Position numbers and translations under genes: made by a program
Notes under the pieces: generated by a model
Database searches by the model: none
Seen by the model: the letters and a program-made list of their open reading frames with translations, nothing else
What the model was told of the DNA's origin: nothing
Shown: positions 51,262 through 58,736 of the stretch, piece by piece
Layout of the letters: each line of letters begins with the position of its first letter
Numbering within the stretch: position 1 is the stretch's first letter
DNA from: Janthinobacterium sp. 344
GTDB lineage: Bacteria > Pseudomonadota > Gammaproteobacteria > Burkholderiales > Burkholderiaceae_D
DNA length: 64,000 nucleotides
Direction of reading: 5' to 3'
NCBI RefSeq assembly: GCF_900112025.1
Contig: NZ_FOKL01000002.1
Location: 458,339-522,338, forward strand

Positions 51262-53934
51262 ATGCCAGAACCCAGCCAGCACAGCCACAACTCGCCACCT
51301 TCCCCGACCGCCGCCCAGGCGGCACATTTGCTGCTGGGCGCGCATTGCGACATCGTCTGGAGCACGAAAACCTTCGGCCTGTTCGACGCCGATCAGCCTT
51401 CGTGGCGCGCCTACACGGGCCAGAGCGAAGCGGAGCTGATGGGACGCGGCTGGATCAATGCGCTGCACCCGGACGACCGCAACTTGCCCTACCTCATGCC
51501 AACGCAGTTGACCACCGTGTTCGAAACGGAATACCGGCTGCGCCACGTCAGCGGCGCCTACCGCAACGTCGTGGTGCGCATGGTGCCCGTGCGCGCCCCT
51601 GATGGCAGCGTGCTTGAATGGATGGGCTCGCATTGCGACGTGACGCAGCAACGCCAGACGGAGCAGCGCTTGCGCCTGGCCATGCAGGGTGGACGCATGG
51701 GCACGTGGGAAATCGACCTGGGCAGCGGCAGCATGACGTGTTCCGACGCCTTCAAGGTCAACTTCGGTTTTCCGCCCGCAGCCAGCATCGATTACGCGCA
51801 ATTGACGGGAAGCATGCTCGATGGCGACCTGCAGCATTGGCAAAACGTCGTGCACGCGGCGATCGCCAGCGCCAGCGATTTCGAGGTCGATATCCGCATG
51901 CGCTGGCCCGACGGCTCGCTGCACTGGGCGCACATGCGCGGCACCTGCGCCAGCGATGGCGCCGGCAACGTCATCGCCCTGTCCGGCATCTCGCTTGACT
52001 TGACGGCCAGCAAGCACAATGAAGAAACCTTGCGACTGACCCTGGCCGCGGGCGAGGTGGCCACCTGGAACTGGGACATCGTCGCCGACAGGGTCACGGC
52101 CGACAACAACATGGCACGTTTGTTCCCCATCGATGCCGGTGCAGCCGCCGCCGCGCCGCTGGCGCGCTACCTGGAGATCATCCATCCCGACGACCGCGCC
52201 CAGGTCAGCGCGCACATCGCGCAGGCGCTGCGGGAACATACGCCGTTCGAGGCCAGCTACCGTGTCGGCGCCAGCGATGGCCAGTACCGCTCGGTCATCG
52301 CGCGCGGCCGCGTGGAATACGCGGCCGATGGCACGCCCTTGCAATTGCCGGGCGTCCTGCTCGACATTACGCGACAGAAACAGGTGGAAGATGCGCTGCG
52401 CCGCAGCGAGGAACGCTACCGCACCTTGATCGAGCTGATGGACCAGGCCTTTTGCGTCATCGAAATGCTGTACGACGAGCAAGGCCGGCCCGTGGATTTC
52501 CGCTACCTGGAAGGCAACCCCGCCTTCGTCAAGCAATCGGGCCTGGAAAATGCCATCGGCAAGACCATCCGCAGTTTCGTGCCCGAGCACGACCAGCACT
52601 GGTTCGACCTGTACGACCAGGTCGTCAAAACCGGCGAGCCCGTGCGTTACGAAAACGAGGCCGTGGCCATGGAGCGCTGGTTCGAAGTGTTTGCCGCGCG
52701 CCTGGGCGGCCCCGGCAGCCGCCTGCTGACGGTGCTGTTCAGCGACATCAGCGAGCGCAAGCGCTCGGAGCAGCAACTGCGCCAGCTGGCCGACAACCTG
52801 TCCGAGATGGACCGGCGCAAGACGGAATTCCTGGCCACCCTGGCGCATGAACTGCGCAACCCGCTCGCGCCCATCCGCAATGGCCTGCAGATCATGCGCC
52901 TGGCCGCCGACAAGCCGGCCACCGTGGCGAGAGTGCGCGACGTGATGGAGCGGCAAGTCAATCAGATGGTGCACCTGGTCAATGATTTATTGGACGTGGC
53001 GCGCATCACGCGGGGGCAGATCGAGCTCAAGCTGGAACGCACGGACTTGAAAACCATCATCGCGGGTGCCGTGGAAACGAGCATGCCGCTGATCGAGGCC
53101 AGCCGCCACCAGTTGCAGGTGCAGGTCGCTGAAGCGCCGTTGCCGCTCAGCGCCGATCCCACGCGCCTGGCGCAGGTGCTGGGCAATCTGCTCAACAATG
53201 CCGCCAAATACACGCCCACGGGCGGCCACATCACCTTGCGCGCGCGGCGCGACGGCAGCCAGGCCGTGATCGAGGTGCAGGACAGTGGCGTGGGCATCCC
53301 GGCCGAATCGCTGCCCACCGTCTTCGACATGTTCACCCAGGTGGGACAGAACATGGGCCGCGCGCAGGGCGGGCTGGGCATCGGCCTGTCGCTGGTGCGG
53401 CGCCTGGCCGAATTGCACGGCGGCAGCGCCACGGCGGCCAGTCCCGGCGCCGGCCTGGGCAGCACGTTCAGCGTGCGCCTGCCGCTGCTGGCGGCGCCGC
53501 CGGCGATCGCGCCGGAACCGGCGCTCCCTGGTGCCACCGCGGCCACGCGCCACTTCCACGTGCTGGTGGTCGATGACAATGTCGATGCGGCCGATACCCT
53601 CGCGGCCGTGCTCGACATGATGGGCCACACCACGCAAGTGGCGCACGATGGCGCGCAGGCGCTGGCGATGGCGCCGCAATTCTTGCCTGACGTGATCTTC
53701 CTCGATATCGGCCTGCCCGGCATGAGCGGCTACGAGGTGGCGCGCGCGCTGCGCCAGACTGCCGCCGGCAGCAAGGTCATCCTTGTCGCATTGACGGGCT
53801 GGGGCGCCGAAAACGACCGCAGCCAGTCGAGCGCGGCCGGTTTCGACCACCATCTGACCAAACCGGCCAACCTGCTCGCCATCGGCGAACTGCTGGCTAC
53901 CCTTTCCCCCCCCAACAACACTCCCAGACCATGA
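51262..53934 (+). CDS. Hybrid sensor histidine kinase/response regulator with multiple PAS domains
   Basis: Predicted 890 residues from the ATG at 51262. No membrane segment is seen, so it is soluble. About four PAS/PAC units occupy residues about 25-500 (GWINALHPDDRNL, then VTQQRQTEQRLRLAM). HisKA has phospho-acceptor His529 (LATLAHELRNPLAP), then HATPase with VGQNMGRAQGGLGIGLSLV. A C-terminal receiver has phospho-acceptor Asp815 (IFLDIGLPGMSGYEVA). No DNA-binding output domain, so it passes phosphate to a histidine phosphotransfer protein or acts on another regulator. Its stop overlaps the beta-lactamase start by 4 bp (ATGA). Confidence 0.92.
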   Translation: MPEPSQHSHNSPPSPTAAQAAHLLLGAHCDIVWSTKTFGLFDADQPSWRAYTGQSEAELMGRGWINALHPDDRNLPYLMPTQLTTVFETEYRLRHVSGAYRNVVVRMVPVRAPDGSVLEWMGSHCDVTQQRQTEQRLRLAMQGGRMGTWEIDLGSGSMTCSDAFKVNFGFPPAASIDYAQLTGSMLDGDLQHWQNVVHAAIASASDFEVDIRMRWPDGSLHWAHMRGTCASDGAGNVIALSGISLDLTASKHNEETLRLTLAAGEVATWNWDIVADRVTADNNMARLFPIDAGAAAAAPLARYLEIIHPDDRAQVSAHIAQALREHTPFEASYRVGASDGQYRSVIARGRVEYAADGTPLQLPGVLLDITRQKQVEDALRRSEERYRTLIELMDQAFCVIEMLYDEQGRPVDFRYLEGNPAFVKQSGLENAIGKTIRSFVPEHDQHWFDLYDQVVKTGEPVRYENEAVAMERWFEVFAARLGGPGSRLLTVLFSDISERKRSEQQLRQLADNLSEMDRRKTEFLATLAHELRNPLAPIRNGLQIMRLAADKPATVARVRDVMERQVNQMVHLVNDLLDVARITRGQIELKLERTDLKTIIAGAVETSMPLIEASRHQLQVQVAEAPLPLSADPTRLAQVLGNLLNNAAKYTPTGGHITLRARRDGSQAVIEVQDSGVGIPAESLPTVFDMFTQVGQNMGRAQGGLGIGLSLVRRLAELHGGSATAASPGAGLGSTFSVRLPLLAAPPAIAPEPALPGATAATRHFHVLVVDDNVDAADTLAAVLDMMGHTTQVAHDGAQALAMAPQFLPDVIFLDIGLPGMSGYEVARALRQTAAGSKVILVALTGWGAENDRSQSSAAGFDHHLTKPANLLAIGELLATLSPPNNTPRP

Positions 53935-54824
53935 CTGACGCCCCGAACCACGTCCGCCGCCACCTCCTGCTGGCCAGCGGCGTTGCCTTGCTGTGCCCCA
54001 CGCCGCTGCTGTTTGCCGCGCCCGCCACCGGCATCGCCAGCGCCCACACGCAGCTGGCCGCGCTGGAACAGGCCGCCGGCGGACGCCTCGGCGTTGCCGC
54101 CTGGCGCCAGGGCGTCGAGCAGCGCGTTGCCTATCGCGCCGACGAACGCTTTCCCCTGGCCAGCACCTTCAAGGCCATGCTGGCTGGCGCCGTGCTGGCC
54201 CGCAGCGTCAGCCAGCCGGGCTTGCTGGACCAGCACGTGCGTTACGAGAAAAAGGAACTGGTCACGTATTCGCCCATCACGGAAAAGCATCTGGCCGACG
54301 GCATGCGCGTGGCCGACCTGTGCGCCGCCACCTTGCAGTACAGCGACAATAGCGCGGCCAATTTCTTGATGAAAATATTGGGCGGGCCGCAAGCCGTGAC
54401 GGCGTTTGCGCGCAGCATCGGTAATACCGTATTCCAGCTGGAACGCTGGGAAACGGAATTGAATAGCGCCATCCCGGGCGAAGTGCGCGACACGGCCAGC
54501 CCCGCGTCGATGGCGCACAGCTTGCAGCAATTGTTATTGGGAAATAGCTTGCCGGCCCCGCAGCGCCAGCAGCTCGATGCCTGGATGCGCGGCAACACGA
54601 CAGGCGACAAGCGCATCCGCGCCGGCGTGCCGGCCGGCTGGCAGGTGGCGGACAAGACGGGCTCGGGCGCGTATGGCAGCGTCAACGACATCGGCGTGGC
54701 CTACCCGCCCAGCGGCGCGCCGCTGGTGATCGCCGTGTACTACACGCGCGAACAGAAAAACGCGGACACCAACCAGGACATCATCACGGCCGCCACGCGC
54801 ATCGTGACGGCCGCATTGGTGTAA
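53931..54824 (+). CDS. Class A beta-lactamase
   Basis: The 297-residue protein has the full class A set: STFK (Ser78, Lys81, the nucleophile motif), SDN (138-140), the omega-loop Glu174 in ETELN, and KTG (242-244). It hydrolyses beta-lactams in the periplasm. The N-terminus has RRHLLLASG, a twin-arginine pattern, so Tat export is possible. It overlaps the hybrid kinase gene by ATGA and so is probably co-translated with it. This is unlike the usual AmpR/LysR-regulated or solitary bla genes. The spectrum cannot be told from sequence here. Confidence 0.95.
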   Translation: MTDAPNHVRRHLLLASGVALLCPTPLLFAAPATGIASAHTQLAALEQAAGGRLGVAAWRQGVEQRVAYRADERFPLASTFKAMLAGAVLARSVSQPGLLDQHVRYEKKELVTYSPITEKHLADGMRVADLCAATLQYSDNSAANFLMKILGGPQAVTAFARSIGNTVFQLERWETELNSAIPGEVRDTASPASMAHSLQQLLLGNSLPAPQRQQLDAWMRGNTTGDKRIRAGVPAGWQVADKTGSGAYGSVNDIGVAYPPSGAPLVIAVYYTREQKNADTNQDIITAATRIVTAALV

Positions 54825-55259
54825 TTACTTCGGCAAGGCGGCCATGAAGCCCGCATACGTGGACCAGGCGGGATCGGCCGCGCTGCGGATTTCAATGGGG
54901 AACTTTGGACGCGGCGCCAGCGCCGTGTTCAGGCGGTTGAAGAATTCCTCGCCCGACTGCGTGTAATAAATCCATTCGCGCAAGTTTTCGCCCGTCGATA
55001 CCAGGGCCAGGGTGGCAAAGCCCTCTTCTTCCACCACGGGCGCCAGCGCCGCTTCCAGTTCTTCCATGTGCTCGCGCTCGTTCGGCGCGGGCATGCCCGT
55101 CTCGTCTTCGTAGCGCCAGGCGATGATGATGCGGTCCGGCTGCGACGACAGGTCCCAGTCGTCGTGGAAGGCATCGACGTAGCGGTAAATGATGGCCATC
55201 TCGTCGCTATGCGTGACGATGGTGCCCCAGCTGCGGGCGGAAGTGGAATTCTGGTTCAT
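54825..55259 (-). CDS. DUF695 domain protein
   Basis: Predicted 144 residues from the ATG at 55259 (MNQNSTSARSWGTIVTHSD). The DUF695 pattern is visible: RIIIAWRYEDETGMPAPNE, ATLALVSTGENLREWIYY and the closing SAADPAWSTYAGFM. Soluble and acidic, function unknown in the literature. Its stop directly abuts the convergent beta-lactamase stop, with no gap. It starts 45 bp upstream of a secreted hypothetical gene on the same strand. Confidence 0.78.
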   Translation of the reverse strand: MNQNSTSARSWGTIVTHSDEMAIIYRYVDAFHDDWDLSSQPDRIIIAWRYEDETGMPAPNEREHMEELEAALAPVVEEEGFATLALVSTGENLREWIYYTQSGEEFFNRLNTALAPRPKFPIEIRSAADPAWSTYAGFMAALPK

Positions 55260-55303
55260 GGTTGCAACAGTCAAAAAGTGAAATCAGGCAAAGGGCGAGC
55301 AGT

Positions 55304-55954
55304 CTACAGCACCGGCGGGCAAGTCACATTCCACGCGTCATACTGGGCCCCGCTCTTGCGCAGCCAGACGCGCGCGTAGCTGTCGCGGTCGCTCTTGAAC
55401 ACGAGCGCATAGCGTTCCTCGGCGCGCGGGGCGGCGGCGCCCACGTCGACGGCCGCCAGCGTAAACTTCAGCGCCCGCAGCGGCGCGCAGGCCGTATTGC
55501 CCGCCATCAGCAATCGCGCCCGCTCCAGCAGCGACTTCTGGTACAGCAGCACGCCCTCCAGTTCCGTATCGGGAATACGCTGCAGCATGCGCACGGGCTC
55601 GGCCACAGGGCGGCAGGTGCCACGGTCCAGCCAGGCAAAATACTCCATGCCCGCCTCTTGCCAGCCACTGCCATGCAGCACGAACTTGGTGCGCTGCGTG
55701 CGGCACAGCGCGCCATGGCCGCGATACGGCGGCGCCTCCACGCTGCCCACCACTTCGCTGCCACGGCCACCGACCACGGGCACGCTCTCGAACACGGTGC
55801 GCACCGCCGCCTCGCCCGGATACTGCTGCGCATAAAACGCCAGCAGGGACGCGCGCTGCTGCGCATCCCCCACCACCCCATCGGCGGCACCGGCAGCGCC
55901 ACACACGGCCGCTACGGCACACAGCGCCACAGGGCGCAAGAAACATCCTCGCAT
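55304..55954 (-). CDS. Hypothetical secreted protein
   Basis: The 216-residue protein has a signal peptide (MRGCFLRPVALCAVAAVCG, cleavage near GAADG), so it is periplasmic or outer-membrane associated. The mature part has FVLHGSGWQEAGMEYFAWLDRGTC and paired cysteines (CRTQR, TCRPV, ACAPL, TCPPVL) that could form disulfides. No family is recognised. It follows the DUF695 gene on the minus strand with 44 bp between them. Confidence 0.7.
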   Translation of the reverse strand: MRGCFLRPVALCAVAAVCGAAGAADGVVGDAQQRASLLAFYAQQYPGEAAVRTVFESVPVVGGRGSEVVGSVEAPPYRGHGALCRTQRTKFVLHGSGWQEAGMEYFAWLDRGTCRPVAEPVRMLQRIPDTELEGVLLYQKSLLERARLLMAGNTACAPLRALKFTLAAVDVGAAAPRAEERYALVFKSDRDSYARVWLRKSGAQYDAWNVTCPPVL

Positions 55955-56037
55955 GTCATTCCTTTATTGGATACGGGAGCGGGCATCGCTCAAGCGCCGA
56001 TTATATAGTTACCAGGAAATACAGGGAGGACGCTCGG

Positions 56038-56304
56038 TCACGAGCTGCTGAAGCTGGCGCCGCCCGCCAGCAGCTTGGCGCCGCAAGTGGTGGTATCGCC
56101 TTCGAAGGCGATGGCGATGCCGTTGATGGTGTGCCGGGACGACCCGCTGGCAATGGTGCAGCCCTGATGCCCCTTGATGGGGCAACTGCACAAGTCCCCG
56201 ACGCAGGCGACGGCAATACCATTGACCGTGAAGTGCGTGGCGGCACAACCGAGCACCTTGCCGCCATGCGACGTGGCGTCGCCCAAACGGATGACTTTGC
56301 GCAT
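56038..56304 (-). CDS. PAAR domain protein (type VI spike tip)
   Basis: The 88-residue protein from the ATG at 56304 has the PAAR beta-helical signature: RKVIRLGDATSHGGKV, IAVACVGDLCSCPIKGHQGCTI, and GIAIAFEGDTTTCGAKLL. Cysteines and histidines bind the zinc at the tip. PAAR proteins cap the VgrG spike of type VI secretion. A GGGAGG site lies 5 bases before the start. No VgrG or effector is adjacent. With the tssF fragment at 38.9 kb it shows type VI history in this region. Confidence 0.88.
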   Translation of the reverse strand: MRKVIRLGDATSHGGKVLGCAATHFTVNGIAVACVGDLCSCPIKGHQGCTIASGSSRHTINGIAIAFEGDTTTCGAKLLAGGASFSSS

Positions 56305-56317
56305 GCTGCCTCCCTTG

Positions 56318-56455
56318 CTACTTGTCCGCCGAGCTTTCCAGGATGGCTTCCACCGATGGCGCCGCATAGTTGGCCGGATCGACGGCCGGCGTGACGCGGC
56401 TGCGGAAGATATCGCCATTGGCGTCCTGCTGCCATCCATGGCTGTCTCCGGTCAT
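56318..56455 (-). CDS. Short ORF upstream of the PAAR gene
   Basis: An ORF of 45 residues on the minus strand (MTGDSHGWQQDANGDIF, ending EAILESSADK) stops 13 bp before the PAAR start. No strong ribosome site is seen. Its codon use is like that of neighbours. It could be a small type VI accessory gene or the remnant of a lost vgrG-side gene. No family recognised. Confidence 0.4.
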   Translation of the reverse strand: MTGDSHGWQQDANGDIFRSRVTPAVDPANYAAPSVEAILESSADK

Positions 56456-56627
56456 GCTGCACAATCAAGCTGGAGAATCGACAATGCCATGAGACGAAAA
56501 CAGAAAACTTGATATTTAGTAAGAATTCCCCATCAGGCTTACTCCATCCCACAATATTTCCAGCGGTCCTGGTTCAAGGGACGCGCCTGCTAAAATCGGC
56601 GCGCCTTCACACTACTACAGGTCTGCC

Positions 56628-57602
56628 ATGTTCCCCTGCCTCTCCCTGCTGCGCCGCGCTGCGCTCTCTTCCGTTCTGCTGTTCACGGCACTGTGCGCCA
56701 GCCACGCCAGCGCCGCGCCCGCGCACAAGGTCATCGTCGACATGGATATCGGCGACGATATCGACGACGCCTTTGCCCTGGCGCTGTTGCTGCAAAGTCC
56801 CGAGATCGAGATCGTCGGCATCACCACCGCCTGGGGCGACACGGCCTTGCGGGGACGCCTGCTGGAACGCCTGCTGCGCGAAACGGGCCATGCCGACATT
56901 CCCGTCGCGCAAGGCATCGCCACGCCCAACCCGACGCCGTTCACGCAGGCGCGTTACGCGCAACGCGGTGCTCTGCCTGCCCTGGCGCCGCAGGATGCCA
57001 TCGATTTCATCTTGCGCGAAATCAAGCGCCAGCCCGGGCAGATCACGATGCTGGCATTGGGGCCGCTGACGAATATCGGCGCCGCCATCGCGCGCGATCC
57101 CGCCACCTTCGGCAAGGTGAAACAGGTGGTCATGATGGGCGGCTCCGTGCGCGCCGGCTACCGCAAGTCGCAGTACGTGCCTGCGCGCCCGGCCGACAGG
57201 GAATACAACATCGTTTCCGACGTCAACGGTGCGCAGGCGCTGTTCGCCTCAGGCGTGCCGATCGTCATGATGCCGCTCGATTCGACGCAGATACGCCTCG
57301 ATGAAGTGGAGCGCAACGCCATCTTCGGCCACGGCTCGCCGCTGACGGATGCCGTCACCCTGCTGTACCACCAGTGGATCGCTGCGTATCAGCCATGGTC
57401 CAGCAACATGCCGTCGCTGTTCGACGTGGTGCCCGTCACCTGGCTGATCGACCCGGCCAGCTGCCCCGCCACGCCGCTGCGTATTGCCGTCGCGGATGAC
57501 GGTTACACGCGCGAGGTGGCGGGCCAGCCCAACGCGCAGGTGTGCCTGGCGTCGGACCAGCCGCGCTTTTTCCGCATCGTCATGCAGCGCCTGCTGAAGT
57601 AA
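56628..57602 (+). CDS. Secreted nucleoside hydrolase
   Basis: The 324-residue protein has a signal peptide (to about HASAAP), so it is periplasmic. It has the nucleoside hydrolase fold: DMDIGDDIDDAFALAL (the calcium-binding aspartate cluster near the N-terminus), ALGPLTNIGAAI, QVVMMGGSVRAGY and EYNIVSDVNGAQALF. It cleaves ribonucleosides to base and ribose. It complements the Tsx-like channel and BMP-type ABC genes elsewhere in this window. Converges on the esterase gene with a 13-bp gap. Confidence 0.92.
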   Translation: MFPCLSLLRRAALSSVLLFTALCASHASAAPAHKVIVDMDIGDDIDDAFALALLLQSPEIEIVGITTAWGDTALRGRLLERLLRETGHADIPVAQGIATPNPTPFTQARYAQRGALPALAPQDAIDFILREIKRQPGQITMLALGPLTNIGAAIARDPATFGKVKQVVMMGGSVRAGYRKSQYVPARPADREYNIVSDVNGAQALFASGVPIVMMPLDSTQIRLDEVERNAIFGHGSPLTDAVTLLYHQWIAAYQPWSSNMPSLFDVVPVTWLIDPASCPATPLRIAVADDGYTREVAGQPNAQVCLASDQPRFFRIVMQRLLK

Positions 57603-57615
57603 ATATCAGCTCCGT

Positions 57616-58611
57616 TCAGCGCTGGTAATTCTTGAAGAAATTCCAGCTGATGACGGTGGCGTCCGGCCCCAGCTCATCGCTGAATGGCCAGCCGGGAGGC
57701 CCGCCGCTCCACGCGTGGTTCATGCCCTCGACCGTGTACTTTTGCGCGATGACGGCGCCGCTGTGCAGATACGTGTCGATGGAATAGCTGCGGCCGTACG
57801 GCACCGTCTGGCGCACGATGCTGTCGGCACGGTAGCGCACGCTGTCATTGTCGAGGCCATCGTCGCCGTAGTCGCTGGTCTGCAGGAATTGCTCGATGGT
57901 TTGCTCGCCGTTGACGGGGTTGACGACGATGTCCGAAGTGCCGTGGAAGACCATCGTCGGCATCAGCCGGCGCGGCGAGCCGGAGCAGCGCCAGGCATCC
58001 TTGCCGCGCACTTTCGGGTCGAAGGAACTGCCGTTGAACAGCGAGTCGGCGGCCGTGACCATGCCCGTGGCGCCCTTGTACATGCCGCCCGAATGCACCA
58101 TCACGGCGGCGAACACGTCGGAATAGCAGGCGGCCATGATGGAGGCCATGGCGCCGCCCGCCGAGATACCCGTGACATACACGCGGCTGTCCTGCACCGC
58201 ATATTTGTTCTTGACCTTGTTCAAGATACCCATCAGCACGGCCGGCTCGCCCGTGCCCCGTTCCTGGTTCAAGGGCAGCATGAAATTCCAGCAGCGCATG
58301 GGGTTGGCCGTGACGTTCTGGCGCGGATAGACGACGATGAAGTTTTCACTGTCGGCCAGCTCGTTGTAGCGGCTGACGGCCGCCATGCTGTTCGGCTCGG
58401 ACCCGCAGCCATGCAGCATCAGCACCACGGGCAGTGGCGTATTGGCGTTGTAATTGCTCGGTAGCCAGACCTGGTACTCGCGCGAGCCCCACAGGCTCGC
58501 GTACAGGCCGAAATCCCATTGCCCGGCGGCAGCCGGCAGCGCGGCCAGCAAGCCGCAGGCGGCGATGAGTGCAGAGAATATGTGACGCAGTTGCTGATGC
58601 AGATGTGCCAT
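57616..58611 (-). CDS. Secreted esterase of the PHB depolymerase family
   Basis: Predicted 331 residues from the ATG at 58611, AGGAG 7 bases upstream. Signal peptide to about PAAAGQ. Alpha/beta hydrolase with oxyanion motif VLMLHGCG, nucleophile Ser150 in GISAGG, and a likely catalytic His in the GMNHAWSG region. This family (LpqC/esterase_PHB) includes polyhydroxybutyrate depolymerases and feruloyl or acetyl-xylan esterases; a specific substrate cannot be read off. It sits 125 bp downstream of a TonB receptor on the same strand. Confidence 0.9.
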   Translation of the reverse strand: MAHLHQQLRHIFSALIAACGLLAALPAAAGQWDFGLYASLWGSREYQVWLPSNYNANTPLPVVLMLHGCGSEPNSMAAVSRYNELADSENFIVVYPRQNVTANPMRCWNFMLPLNQERGTGEPAVLMGILNKVKNKYAVQDSRVYVTGISAGGAMASIMAACYSDVFAAVMVHSGGMYKGATGMVTAADSLFNGSSFDPKVRGKDAWRCSGSPRRLMPTMVFHGTSDIVVNPVNGEQTIEQFLQTSDYGDDGLDNDSVRYRADSIVRQTVPYGRSYSIDTYLHSGAVIAQKYTVEGMNHAWSGGPPGWPFSDELGPDATVISWNFFKNYQR

Positions 58612-58695
58612 GCCAGTCTCCTGATTATTATTCACGACGAAAACAGCGACAATGAACCGGCTTGGACCTTGGCCAGACCGGCACTCCTGACCGGC

Positions 58696-58722
58696 GGGGC
58701 CGGACCCAACGGATCCGGCCCC
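58696..58722 (-). other. Stem-loop in the TonB receptor-esterase gap
   Basis: GGGGCCGGA (58696-58704) and TCCGGCCCC (58714-58722) form a perfect 9-bp stem. There is no T-tract, so it more likely attenuates or protects the receptor mRNA than terminates it. Confidence 0.4.
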
Positions 58723-58736
58723 GGCAGTGAAGACCC

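Noticed and set aside
51256..52974. 572-codon minus-strand ORF opposite the hybrid kinase
   Set aside because: Shadow ORF; the plus strand carries unmistakable PAS, HisKA and receiver motifs.
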